Of a DNA stretch of 52,482 nucleotides, positions 8,595 to 20,100 are shown piece by piece. Numbering within the stretch: the stretch's first letter is position 1; every line of letters starts with the position of its first letter. The translations under genes and the position numbers were made by a program. The notes under the pieces are model-generated. The model had not been told where the DNA came from and made no database searches. It was given only the letters and a program-made list of their open reading frames with translations. This DNA is from an uncultured Eubacteriales bacterium. GTDB lineage: Bacteria; Bacillota; Clostridia; TANB77; CAG-508. The DNA is taken from positions 1-52,482 of the forward strand of contig CASEIX010000015.1 of the NCBI GenBank assembly GCA_949288095.1, written 5' to 3'.

Positions 8595-9827
8595 CTAATG
8601 TTCTGCTAATAGCACAAAATTTAGTATATTAAACACTAATGAAGCAATTAATATAATAGAAATCGCTATTGTTATATTTTTATTTTTCTCGATATTGAGT
8701 TCTTTGTATAATACATCATATTCATTTTTTACTTCATGATATAATTGTTCTAATCCTAATATTTCTTTTACTTTGTGGTCAAACATGGTTCCTATTTCAT
8801 CTTCTGTTACTTCTTGAATCCATATATTTTTCGTAAATGCTATAAATTCTTTTCTTACACTTTTCATTTTGGTTGGATGTTTAAATTCCAAACTTAATTT
8901 TTTCAAATAAATTTTTTTGTACAATTCAAATATATATGCATATAAATATTGTTGTTCAAATTCATTTGGTAAAATTGTATAATTATTGATATCTGTTGAT
9001 GATGAAAACAATGTTACACCATATTTTGTGATTCCCATTTTTGTATATTTCCATTTTGATAACGACAACATATCATCTTCTCTTAAACTAGCTGAATTAT
9101 CAGCAGATAAAAATCTAACAAATTTGATAAAGTTATTTTCTATGTTTTCAAATGGATTATCCACATTCCATGCTGACTGGTCTATACACACATAAGAATA
9201 TGTTAAAAATCGTTCTGTATCAATATCTAATTTTATTGCCTCTACATTAGAACCTGTAATTCCCTTTATAAAATCTGTAAGCTTATCTATACTTGCAAAA
9301 GTATCTGTTTGTATATTAATTTTATCATAATTATTTAAGGTTCTATTGTCTTGTTTGATATCTCTAAATTTGTAATTAAAATTCAAGACATCTGAAAAAG
9401 TTGGATTATCTTCTATATTTGTTTTCATACACAAGAAGCAGATTCCTGTTTGAAAACAGATAATTTCTATTTTGCGTATTTTAAAGAAGATACCTTTTCC
9501 ATCTCCTGCCTTTCCTTGAATATCATTTTTTATTGTATATTCAAATATACTGCAAGGATATTTTGAAAGCACTGCTGCTTGTGTCTCTATTGGCATTTCT
9601 TTAAATTTGGTATATTTCGCATTTGTAAAACTAAAACTTGAGAAAAGAAATTCTCTCATTTTTGGTGTAAAATGCTTGTACAATCTTAAGTCCTTTTCTT
9701 TTTCAAATCTTTTTAATTTACAATTCTCATCTTTTAATAATCGTAAAATATATTTTTGATATTTCTTTTGTTTTACAACAAAAGGATGTATAAAATATGT
9801 GTATTGGTAGTTTATCTTTAGTTCCAT
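8595..9827 (-). CDS. Unknown protein with C-terminal membrane anchor
   Basis: About 410 aa that I cannot assign to a family. The bulk is soluble and mixed alpha/beta. Near the C-terminus a predicted long helix (about residues 340-385, LEQLYHEVKNEYDVLYKEL) runs into a single hydrophobic segment (about 385-405) and a tail of about five residues, so it is probably tail-anchored in the membrane. The stalk plus terminal membrane helix recalls CorA channels in outline, but there is no GMN motif and only one membrane segment. GTG at 9836 overlaps the AAAGGTG ribosome-binding site; ATG at 9827 is the better start. Lies downstream of the WG-repeat gene on the same strand. Confidence 0.65.
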   Translation of the reverse strand: MELKINYQYTYFIHPFVVKQKKYQKYILRLLKDENCKLKRFEKEKDLRLYKHFTPKMREFLFSSFSFTNAKYTKFKEMPIETQAAVLSKYPCSIFEYTIKNDIQGKAGDGKGIFFKIRKIEIICFQTGICFLCMKTNIEDNPTFSDVLNFNYKFRDIKQDNRTLNNYDKINIQTDTFASIDKLTDFIKGITGSNVEAIKLDIDTERFLTYSYVCIDQSAWNVDNPFENIENNFIKFVRFLSADNSASLREDDMLSLSKWKYTKMGITKYGVTLFSSSTDINNYTILPNEFEQQYLYAYIFELYKKIYLKKLSLEFKHPTKMKSVRKEFIAFTKNIWIQEVTEDEIGTMFDHKVKEILGLEQLYHEVKNEYDVLYKELNIEKNKNITIAISIILIASLVFNILNFVLLAEH

Positions 9828-9894
9828 CTTTATCACCTTTTTATTAAAATAGATTTCTTTTTACATTGGTTGATATATATTTTGGAGCAAATAA

Positions 9895-11415
9895 TTACTC
9901 TTGATTATAATAATTCATGTTTAAATCTTTTCCTAGATGCCATTTTCCAATAAAATCAATAACTAAATAATCATCTAGATTGTATGTAGGTTCTTGTACA
10001 ACCTCTCCTTTATTGTTAATTGCACCCCATTTTCCATCTTTTTTTACTGCTGCAAATCCATATTCATTTTGTTCTGTTGCATCATCATACATATATTCTA
10101 CCACAACATTTCCGTCTTTGTCTACATATCCATATAGATTATCTTTTTTATCTAAATACAATGTATTACTACTTAAAATTTCTGTCTTATCTCTTTCTTC
10201 AAATTTAAAGTTATAATATTTATATTCGTCATCTTGTCTTAATTCAAAATAGCCTGCAGTTGTATTAATTTCAATCAATATTCCTGTTTGTTGCACATCA
10301 AAATTACTATTTAAGATATTACTATTAAAGTTTTGATCTTCTGCAATATAAATATCTCCTGTTTCGTTATATGTAATAGATTGATAATTAAATGGTACTT
10401 TTTCATTATTATCAATATCAACAATTCCTTGTGTTTCCCCTTTAGTTGCAATAAAGATATTCGCTTTTGCCTCTACTAGATTATCATATTGTGCCTCTAT
10501 CAAAACTTCTCCTGCTAAGTTCATAACTCCATATTTTCCATTGGAAATATAAATAACACCTTGATCTTTTGTTTTTAAGATGGCTGATACTTGTTCAAAT
10601 CCTTGTGTTAAAACATCTTCTCCATTACTATTAATCACTTTTTGACTTCCATCTTGTGTTACTACATATAAATCATTTCCATATACTTTTTCAATTTCTT
10701 GGTATTGATTTTGTAAAATTACCTTCTTAGAAGAATCTACTATTCCATATAATCCTGTGTCATCTTTTACAATATATCCATCTCTATTCGTCTCTCCTAA
10801 ATTTGTAATTTCTGTATAATTGGTATCTAAAATGATTCTTCCTTCATCATCTGCTACACCATATTTTCCATCTTTTTCAATTAATAATGCATTTTCTACA
10901 CCTGGAATTGCCTCTATACTATCATACTCTGTATTTAATACAGCATCTCCTTCAAAATTAATCGTTCCCCATTTTCCATCTTTTTGAACTTTTAATACAT
11001 TGTCTTCATACCATAGGTTGTTATTTTCATCATAATTACTAATCGATTCAATTTTTGTATAATCTGTAAAAATCTCTTGATTTTTACTATTTAAAGCTTT
11101 GCTTGAATATTCTCCTGTGTCATAATTTACATCATATGTACAAAGAAAGATATCTGTTTTATTGTCTGGAACAATAATCATTTCTTCATAAGAAGGTTCA
11201 ATGACTGTATCACCATTCTCATCAATAACACCCCATTTGTTATCTTTATATGCTGCAAAATATGTTTTACTAGAAATTTCTCCTCTACTACTTTCTTTTT
11301 GAAAAATTCCTCTTATAATAAATACAGACATAATTATCACAACAATTGCTAAAATGACTGCAAAAACTTTTTTCATATTTAACTTTGGTTCCTCATATCT
11401 TCTTCCTCTACTCAT
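9895..11415 (-). CDS. WG-repeat membrane-anchored protein
   Basis: 506 aa with a basic N-terminus, one membrane helix (about residues 16-36) and an outer region built of at least eight WG repeats (PF14903). Examples are KDNKWGVIDENGDTVIEPSY, KDGKWGTINFEGD, KDGKYGVADDEGR and KDGKWGAINNKGEVVQEPTY. Such repeats form beta-propeller-like surfaces and are found in many gut Firmicutes; the ligand is unknown. It starts 18 bp after spoIIE on the same strand with a good AGGAGG site, so the two are probably co-transcribed. That hints at a role during sporulation, though this rests on position alone. Confidence 0.85.
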   Translation of the reverse strand: MSRGRRYEEPKLNMKKVFAVILAIVVIIMSVFIIRGIFQKESSRGEISSKTYFAAYKDNKWGVIDENGDTVIEPSYEEMIIVPDNKTDIFLCTYDVNYDTGEYSSKALNSKNQEIFTDYTKIESISNYDENNNLWYEDNVLKVQKDGKWGTINFEGDAVLNTEYDSIEAIPGVENALLIEKDGKYGVADDEGRIILDTNYTEITNLGETNRDGYIVKDDTGLYGIVDSSKKVILQNQYQEIEKVYGNDLYVVTQDGSQKVINSNGEDVLTQGFEQVSAILKTKDQGVIYISNGKYGVMNLAGEVLIEAQYDNLVEAKANIFIATKGETQGIVDIDNNEKVPFNYQSITYNETGDIYIAEDQNFNSNILNSNFDVQQTGILIEINTTAGYFELRQDDEYKYYNFKFEERDKTEILSSNTLYLDKKDNLYGYVDKDGNVVVEYMYDDATEQNEYGFAAVKKDGKWGAINNKGEVVQEPTYNLDDYLVIDFIGKWHLGKDLNMNYYNQE

Positions 11416-11433
11416 TAATTTTTTTCCTCCTAA

Positions 11434-13845
11434 TTACATATCCTTTTGCATAAATTTACATACGATGACACTCATATCATCTTTTGTTTTTCCAAAATTG
11501 TTATCAATTGCTTCATTTAATACAATATCTGCAATTTTTTTTGTATTTTTTGTTTCAATATCTTCTAATAAATATTTAATCCATAATTCTTTATTCTTAT
11601 ATTCTATATTGGAATCTAAGATTCCATCTGTGCACATCAACATGATTTGTTCATTTTGTATATCTGTATCAAATACTTGTATATTATCTTGATTGACCAT
11701 TCCTGCAGGAAGTGAATTTGATTTTATAATTTGTACTTTTTTATTTTTCTTTATATAAGTTGGACATGCTCCACTTTTTATAAATTCAACGGTTCCTTTA
11801 TATAGATCTATAATAGCAATATCTAATGTAGCAAAAATTTCTTCATTTTTACTAATTAAAGTAGATGTAATCAATTCAATAGAACTATCTTTATCAAATC
11901 CAGATTTTAATAAATTTTGTAACATGGCTAATGCTTGCATACTACTTTCATTTGCTTTTCTTCCTGTTCCCATTCCATCACTTAATGCAATAACATATTT
12001 TCCATCTTTTAATCTGATATTTATAAAATTATCGCCTGAAACTTCACTTTGATTTTTACTAGAATCTGCTGTTGCAAATCCAATGACATATTTGTCATCA
12101 GAAATATATATTAAGTCTGTTTCTGTTGAGTTTTCATCATTTAAAATAATCTTTTCTTTTAAGACTTTTGTTAGTATATTTTCTATAATACGGTTATCTG
12201 CTATTTCTTCTAATAATATATGAATGATATATCTATCTTTCTTATTGACCACTAATTCTTTTACATGAATTTCTTTTTGTTTTAATAATTCAATCATTTC
12301 AATTTCTTGTTTTGTATAGTTATTTTCTTTATCAGCTTCTTTTTGAATATCTTTTGCAATCCCTGATATGACTTTCGAAACACCTCTTAATTGTGTTTCC
12401 ATATTTTTTTTATTTTCTTCTAGTTTTCTCTTCCAAACAAAATGATTTTTACTTACTTTATATGAAATATTTAAGATTCGCAAGATTTGTAATATATTTT
12501 CTTCTAAATATCCACTAACTTCTTTGTCGTCAAACCCTATAATATAACTATTACAATCTGCAAAAATTTTTAATAAGTCTTCTCTTTCAATCTCTTGTTT
12601 ATCTAATAGTAAATTAAATATTTCATCTATAATTTTTCCATTTACATTTGCAATATCTTCATATAATAAATTGTCTTTATATGCCTCTAAATTATTTAAT
12701 ACCTCATTTATAAATATTTGCTTGTTTTCTTCTTTTTCTTCAAGAGAATATTCTTTTTTGGTATCTTCTGCATATACATTTGCCATTTTTTTGATGGTTT
12801 CTGATACATTATTTAATTTTTCAACAGTTTCTTTTTCTCTCGTTAAAGTTCTCTCTCTAGAAATTGGTAAAAATTTTGAACTTCCTACAAATTCTTCTAT
12901 ATCAATATGAATATTTTTAGGTATCGCTAATAGCATAATAGATGCCAATAAGATTTCTTTAAAATAGATTAATTCTACTGTATATCCATTTGATGCATAT
13001 GCTAATATCACATTTCCTATACAAAATCCAACGATAACACCTATTCTTCCAAATCGATTTAAAAAGCCTGCTACCATACCAGAAATTGCATAAGCCGCTA
13101 TAATAATTGGTTCTCCTCCTGTAATAATTCCAAGAGTGACACCAATCGTTACACCTGAAGTAGCTCCTACCAATACGCCATTTTTCCAACCTAAAACTAA
13201 TACAATAAATATACTAAGTATATTTCTGATTGAAAATCCTAAAATAGATATATCTGAGAAAGCACTTACGGCTATAGACAATAGAAGACTTGTCCCAATA
13301 ACTTCTTCAATTGAAAATGCTTTCTTTTCTCCAAAATTTTCAATAACAGATATTGAATTGGCAAATATTTTATAAAACGCAATCGTAATAATTGTATATG
13401 TCATACTTAATAATATGTCATAAAATGTTAATGTAGAAAATAATGCTTTTAGGATTTGAATGATAAAAACAGCAATAAACATGTTTTTACCTACTTTAAT
13501 TTTTTCATTTCTTTCTTCTTCGTTATATTTTGGTTTTATAATGAATAAACTGATAAAAAATACAAGGCTGGTTAGAAAATACTCTAATCCTCCCCCTACG
13601 CCAAACTTAATCATATTTCCTATTAAAGATACCACTGTCACGCCTAAAAGAGGGATAGAGGATGAAAAGCAAGCACCTAATATACTAATACTAAATAATG
13701 AAAAATCCCCTCCTACGCCCACTAGTGACAACATAAAAGATAGGATATACATAATCATATTATTTGGTTTCATAATTTCTGACCATTTACTAACTGTCTC
13801 TTTTTTTCTATCCTGTATTGTATATTCATTTATATTTTGAAACAT
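11434..13845 (-). CDS. spoIIE: Stage II sporulation protein E (SpoIIE phosphatase)
   Basis: About 803 aa. The N-terminal third (to about residue 320) is highly hydrophobic with roughly ten membrane segments. A middle regulatory region (about 330-580) follows, then a C-terminal PP2C-type phosphatase domain with the metal-binding LSDGMGTGRKANE (about 624-636) and MLMCTDGILDSN (about 742-753). SpoIIE dephosphorylates SpoIIAA to free sigma-F in the forespore and helps place the polar septum. Its presence marks the organism as a spore former. Both GTG (13851) and ATG (13845) are possible starts; ATG gives better spacing to AAAGGTGG. Confidence 0.95.
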   Translation of the reverse strand: MFQNINEYTIQDRKKETVSKWSEIMKPNNMIMYILSFMLSLVGVGGDFSLFSISILGACFSSSIPLLGVTVVSLIGNMIKFGVGGGLEYFLTSLVFFISLFIIKPKYNEEERNEKIKVGKNMFIAVFIIQILKALFSTLTFYDILLSMTYTIITIAFYKIFANSISVIENFGEKKAFSIEEVIGTSLLLSIAVSAFSDISILGFSIRNILSIFIVLVLGWKNGVLVGATSGVTIGVTLGIITGGEPIIIAAYAISGMVAGFLNRFGRIGVIVGFCIGNVILAYASNGYTVELIYFKEILLASIMLLAIPKNIHIDIEEFVGSSKFLPISRERTLTREKETVEKLNNVSETIKKMANVYAEDTKKEYSLEEKEENKQIFINEVLNNLEAYKDNLLYEDIANVNGKIIDEIFNLLLDKQEIEREDLLKIFADCNSYIIGFDDKEVSGYLEENILQILRILNISYKVSKNHFVWKRKLEENKKNMETQLRGVSKVISGIAKDIQKEADKENNYTKQEIEMIELLKQKEIHVKELVVNKKDRYIIHILLEEIADNRIIENILTKVLKEKIILNDENSTETDLIYISDDKYVIGFATADSSKNQSEVSGDNFINIRLKDGKYVIALSDGMGTGRKANESSMQALAMLQNLLKSGFDKDSSIELITSTLISKNEEIFATLDIAIIDLYKGTVEFIKSGACPTYIKKNKKVQIIKSNSLPAGMVNQDNIQVFDTDIQNEQIMLMCTDGILDSNIEYKNKELWIKYLLEDIETKNTKKIADIVLNEAIDNNFGKTKDDMSVIVCKFMQKDM

Positions 13846-13915
13846 ATTCACATACCACCTTTACCTAATATATACGCTATATTTTACTACTTGTCTTTTG
13901 TGGTTTTTGTCTTTT

Positions 13916-13933
13916 TTAGTAAGTAATTACTAA
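13916..13933. promoter_or_regulatory. Operator-like inverted repeat upstream of spoIIE
   Basis: TTAGTAA, four bases, TTACTAA: a perfect 7-bp inverted repeat about 70 bp before the spoIIE start. Two TTGTCTTTT direct repeats (about 13890-13914) lie beside it, and TGTCAAA, a one-mismatch relative of the Spo0A box TGTCGAA, occurs near 14024. Whether any of these binds a regulator is inference. Confidence 0.3.
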
Positions 13934-14060
13934 TAACTTTTTTACAGAATATACTGTTTTTTTGTTTTATATTTTTTTATATTCCTTTTTCTTTGTTTTT
14001 ATGTTTTTTATTTTATTACAGAATGTCAAAAAAAGCAATATCATAACTTTAATTCAATAT

Positions 14061-14094
14061 AAAAAAATCATCCCTATTTAGGAATGATTTTTTT
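14061..14094 (-). terminator. Terminator of the giant surface-protein gene
   Basis: AAAATCATTCCT pairs with AGGGATGATTTT on the minus strand, with one wobble, followed by a T run. It lies about 27 bp past the stop of the gene ending at 14122. Confidence 0.75.
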
Positions 14095-14121
14095 GATTAT
14101 ATTTTTGTTTATTTATGAATT

Positions 14122-17100
14122 TTATAAAACTTTCTTTTTGATAATGACAATACCTACACCAACCATGATTAGCATACTAATTCCAATAATTCCATAAATC
14201 CAATATGCTCTACTTTCACCAGTAGGTGGTGTAATGGTTACTTCTACTTCATCATCATCTAGTTCATCTTCTGTATATGTATCTGTGTATGGATCATATG
14301 ATTCATTTGTTGTTGGATTATAGTTACCAGGAATTGAGTCATATGTTTTTCTTCCTTTCAATTGAACAATTTCTATATCATTTTCATATGTCATATCATC
14401 TGTTGAAGTTGATAATTGTTTTGATACTACCATACTTGTATCTACAGCTTCTGAACCAGGTACCATATCTTCAAATATTGGATTTGCTAAATGTATAATA
14501 TTTTGACGACCTTTTACCTCATCATATATTACACCTGCAAGAAGTTGATCTTTCATGTCTTCTGTTATATCAATTCTTTCCCAGTTGTTTCCATCTGTTG
14601 ATTGTAATACTAAATCTTCAGGTAAGTAGTCAAACACATCTACAACAGTTGCAATTTTCCAGTCTGCATTTCCAGGTGGTACTGTTCCGTAAATATAGTA
14701 ATCATCATTATTATAGTCAATTTCACAATTACTATTGTCTACTGATATTTCATAAGTTATTCTTAATGTTGAACCTTGTATAATCTCGTTATCAATTTCA
14801 ATATACACATCATCATCTAATACCCTAACACCTGATAGATTTTGACTTCTTGGGTCTCCATTTATCAAGTCATTACCATTAGGTAAAACAATTTGTATAT
14901 TAGCTACTTGTTTATCAACAATTAGAGATTGTCTAGGTCTTTCTATAATACCAAAATCGATATTATCAAATATAAATTTAAGTTGTCCATTTACACTATC
15001 AGCATATGTGCTGAAATTGTCTAAGTTAATATCATAATCTAATTTAATATCAAACATTCTTGTATCAGCACTAATTTCTGTCAATCCTCCACTTGTTACT
15101 GCTGTTGCATAATTAATATCTTCTTCTGCATTTCTATTTTGTATGATATTATCTATGATTCTTCCATCTGACATAATTCCTAATGTATCTTTTGCATCTG
15201 ATAGTCTTTGTACACCTTCAACATTACTTGTTTCTCCTCTATACCAGTAATCTGTCATAGCGTCAGCAGCCTCTTTATTTCCTCCTCTATAAATCGTAGA
15301 TTTATAATTATCTATATCTACATTTTTAACAGTATTACCATTTGGATCTACAATCACACTATTATCTCCATATGTATATCTTATGACATAATTTGATGGT
15401 ATGACTCCTGAGAATTCATAAGTTCCCTGTCCATTTGTTTTTGTCTCAGCCATTACGGTACTTTCTTCTAATGTATTTGGATTCCATTGATGTAGTTCGG
15501 CCAGCTCATAATCTCCTGATTCTGTAACAGTCATTAATGCTACCTTAACATCATTAACAACATTTTCTGTACTCTCATAGATACCATTACCTATTCTCTG
15601 CTTATTAAATCCTGTTTTTTCTAGTTCCTCTGCTATAGCACTATCTTCCCATACAGTACCTTGGATGATTCTTCCCTCTTTTACGCTAAGAATTAATGAT
15701 GGTGCTTTATCTGTATCATCTTCAATTGTATCTGTTATATTAACTTTACCATCGACAATTTCAGGTTCAACTGTATCTGGTGCAGAGTCTACATCAATTC
15801 CTGCATAAGGTACTGAGTAATTACTATCACTATATGTAGAATATGATGATACTTCTGTTATAGAATCTAATGTAAGTTCTTGATTTAAGATAGAATTTAT
15901 GGCATCATTATTTAATTGATATGTAATCGTCATTTCTCTCATCTCACTATCTTCAATTAAATAATTTGCTTGTATATTTACCTTTTTCAAACCATTTTGG
16001 TTATAACTATCATCTACTTGAGATTCTATAATATTTCCATCTTCATCTCTAACAATCACATTTTCATATCTTGCATCATAGTAATTGGTTAATGTTTTTA
16101 AGTTCGTAAATAAACTTGATGATTCATTTGTTAATTGTAGTTTGTAAGTTACAAATACTTTTAATTTTCCTTCATTTCCTTCTTGTTTGTTATACACAAT
16201 GTCTGCTGAATATACTTCTCTTGAATATGAATTATCTATATATTTGTTAGCAAATCTTACAGCTACATTAAGTGTATTATCTTTATTAACTACATTTTCT
16301 CCAATATAATTCTTAGGATCTTCAAATCTTTGTGCATAATGATATGTATGTGTATAATCATTAAAAGTGATTTGTACATCTTGCATATCTTGTAATATGA
16401 ATAAGTCTGGCATTTGTCTTTCTTCTACACCTAAGTTTAATCCACCAATTTCTACTACTGCATTTTGTCTAATGTTCTCTGGTGTTAATCCAGTACAAAG
16501 TGCATATGTATTTGTTTTATCTTTTGCTGTAACAGCTTGTAATGTATATTGTTCGTCTACATAAGAGATTGGATATTTTTGTCCATCATATCCTTTTTTT
16601 ACTTTGTCTCCATAGATTACATGACTCTCATGATTTTTTGCATCATAATTGTATCGAATGCTATGTGTTTTCTCTCCATTGGTATTGAATGTATCATTAT
16701 ATTTGGTTTCTTGTGTATCCTTTTCTTCGCTTCCTTGAATGGTTGCATAATTATTATTAAATTCATTTCTCAATGCTTCATCTGTTGCTGTATTTCTGCT
16801 ACCACTATATTTTGTAATTGTATTTCCATTTGAAGTTGTTTCTGTACTTGGATTAAATTCTGGATTGACTGCTATTGATTGATAACTCATACCATTATAT
16901 TCAAATTCAATATATGCTCCTACTAATTTATCTATTTCTAGTTTTATGGCATTTGAATTTTCATCATAATTACCAAATACATATTCTCCATTTGCATCTG
17001 TAATTGCTTCATCCATTAAATTACCATCTTTATCTATTAATTTAACTGGTACATTGGCTAATCTTTTATCTTCTGTTCCATCATTCCATGTGTAGTCTTT

Positions 17101-20100
17101 TGTACTATTTTTACCATCTGTTCTTTCTTCCCAAGCAAATCCTCTGATTTTAATATATTTTCTTCTGTTTTTATCTGTTATATTGCTTGTACTTTCTGTT
17201 CCTTGTTGTGCAGCTGATTCAGTAGTATCTGTAGATTTTTGTCTTACTACTTCAATTGTAGCAGATGTTGATAAATCTACAGTTGTTGTTGTTCCATCAC
17301 TATTTGTTACTTCCCATGAAATAAAGTTTGGATCTACATCATAACCAAAATTATCTCCTACTGATATCTCTTCTACTTCATAACGACCAATTAATATATT
17401 ATATATTTGTGCTAATCCTTCTTCATCTGTTACAAATATGGTTGCTTCTTCTGGATTATTCGTTGTTGTCATATCATCAAAATGTACCGTTCCTGTTGCA
17501 GTTTCAATTGCTGTTAAGTTGCCTGATGTATCCTTTTGCATTCCAACAACATATCCTGAACTTTGTATTTTTCTCAATAGTAGACGCATATCTACTATAT
17601 TAACTTGTCCATCTCCATTGACATCTGCTGCATTTTGTTGTTCTGCCGTAAGATCTGCTTTTCCAGTAACATATCTTAATACCATATCCAAATCTTCTTC
17701 TTCTAGGTATCCATTACTATTTACATCACCTTTTCCATCAACAAAGTCAGCTAGTGCTTCTTGGTCTTCAGCAGATATATTTTTTCTTAATCTAAAGCTT
17801 ACACCTTGTATTTTAGTATCATTATCTGCATCTTTCTTTTCAATTCTTAAGTTACCTGTATTTTTTGTATTTGTTAATATATATTCTTTTACCATTCCAG
17901 AATATATAGTTGTCTCGCCTTCTTCAACCTCTACATATCCATAGTTATTATTTGAAAGCTCTATGATTTTATAGGTTCCAACAGACAAATTATCAATATG
18001 AATTTTTCCATTTTCATCAGTTGTAAATGTTTTATCATATCCTGTTGCTTCATTTTGTACTCGTACCTCAACACCTGATAATTTTATATTGGCATCATCT
18101 GCATCTTGTTTAATAATTTCTAATGCGCCATTAAAATCTTTCCATTCCACTTGTTTTGTTGCAGTTGTTGTTGATGGAGTCTCTATTTCTTTAGTTCCTG
18201 AAGTAGAAACCCATTGTGTATTTGTTAATACTGAAGGCGAATATTCTGCTTCAATGCTTATTGTTTGTTTTATTGTTTCACTTACTGTTGCTGTATTTGT
18301 TGCTTTTACTAAAGAAATTCCTATGTCACAAGCACTTGCTGGTACTTTCAAATAGAATGTTGCATTTCCTGCTACTGTTATACCAGTACCGCTACTATTA
18401 CATGTACTGACACCACTTACTACATTTCCATTTCTATCTTTTACCTCAAAAGTATACCCATTTGAATTGTTACAATTAATAATAAATGGTCCTAATATAT
18501 AATAATTATCATCTAATTTTGTCATTGTAACATTACTATCACCTTTTGATAGACTAATCGTTCCTGTTGAAGTAACTGTTTCTGAAATTACTTCATATGT
18601 TTCAGATTGTAAAGTATATGTCTTATAATATGGTGGATCCATATCTTGGTTAGGTGTACCTATATTCATACAACTTCCCCATCCAAAAGGTCCTCCACTA
18701 AATGACGTTCCATGTGTTCCTCCATTAAATGAAAATGTAGTACTACTTGGAACATAGGTTCCGGTTATTGCCATAGACTTCGTTCCTTGCACACATATCA
18801 TTGCTACAAACAACATCACAAAAATACTTAATTTAGCTATTCTAGGAAATTTCTTAATATTAATTTTTCCTTTCTTTATTCCAATAATCATACCAATAAT
18901 CACTAATATTGCTAATATTGTACCAATTGAAATATATACTCCTATACCTGTACCAACAGATATAATAATTTCTGCTTTTGAAAAATCATCTTCTGTTTCT
19001 ACGTTATTTCCTGGTGTTGAATCAATATCTGTTCTTTCGCTTGTAGAACTTGCTTCTTGTATTTCTGCTTTATTAATAAAAATTCCTGTATTATCTGCTG
19101 TCATTGTTTTGGTTGCTGTTAATGTTAATGTTATGCTTTGACCTGGTTGAATTTTTTGATTTCCTATACTTGCATTCATATATGTATTATCTGTTTGTTT
19201 CATCCAATTTTGTGTAACATTTTCCGTAAGTACAAAACCGTCTGGTAAATAATCTACTACACTACCTACATTTGCACTTACTTCTCCTTCATTGGTTACA
19301 ATAATTTTATATTCAACTGTAACTTTTGCTCCTTCTATTTCTTTTGCCCTAATGTCTATTTTAGCTAATTTTGCATTATCATATCCATAAGTAGACATTT
19401 TTTGATTTGTTTGCACTGTTACCTTTGAAATGGATTTATTCAAGCTTAAATCATACACTTTGTTTTCAATTAATCCTATATCTACATTAGCAATATTATT
19501 TTGTACTGTTAATATATCTGTTGCACCTACTAATGCTTTTTCTCCACCAATTGTCATTTCTTGACTAGAAACATCACTATTTAAATTACTTGATACACCA
19601 TTCTTTCTATATTCTGTTAATTTATAATTATTTGTATCATATCTAACTGCTACAATGTAATTTCCTGATTTCAAATTTGTAAAAATATATGTACCGTTTC
19701 TGTCTGTTTCTGTTTGCGCTATTATCGTATTTGCATTTTGCATATCTAGCAACATAACCGTTATACCACTAAATACTTCTTCTGTTGATTGCCTTGCTCC
19801 ATCCTCATTATTATCTATCCAAGCTAGCCCTGAAATATAATATGTTTTTTCAGATGGATCACTTGGATTTCCTGGATCTTCAGGATTATCTGGATTTTCA
19901 GGATCATCTGGATCTGTTGGTTCATTTGGATCTTCAGGTTTATCTGGATCAGTGTTTATTTCTGAAAGAATTGTATGTGTAATAGTGTTAGAAGTTTTAT
20001 TTAAGATTATATGTTCATTAATCTCTCCCTCTTCTCCTTCTTTTGCCTGATTTGTTGTTTCTGTTGCAATAATTGTTGCTTTATTTTCTATTTTTGTATC

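Noticed and set aside
19855..19965. CRISPR-like or collagen-like repeat
   Set aside because: Short in-frame DP/NP coding repeats with no spacers and no Gly-x-y pattern.
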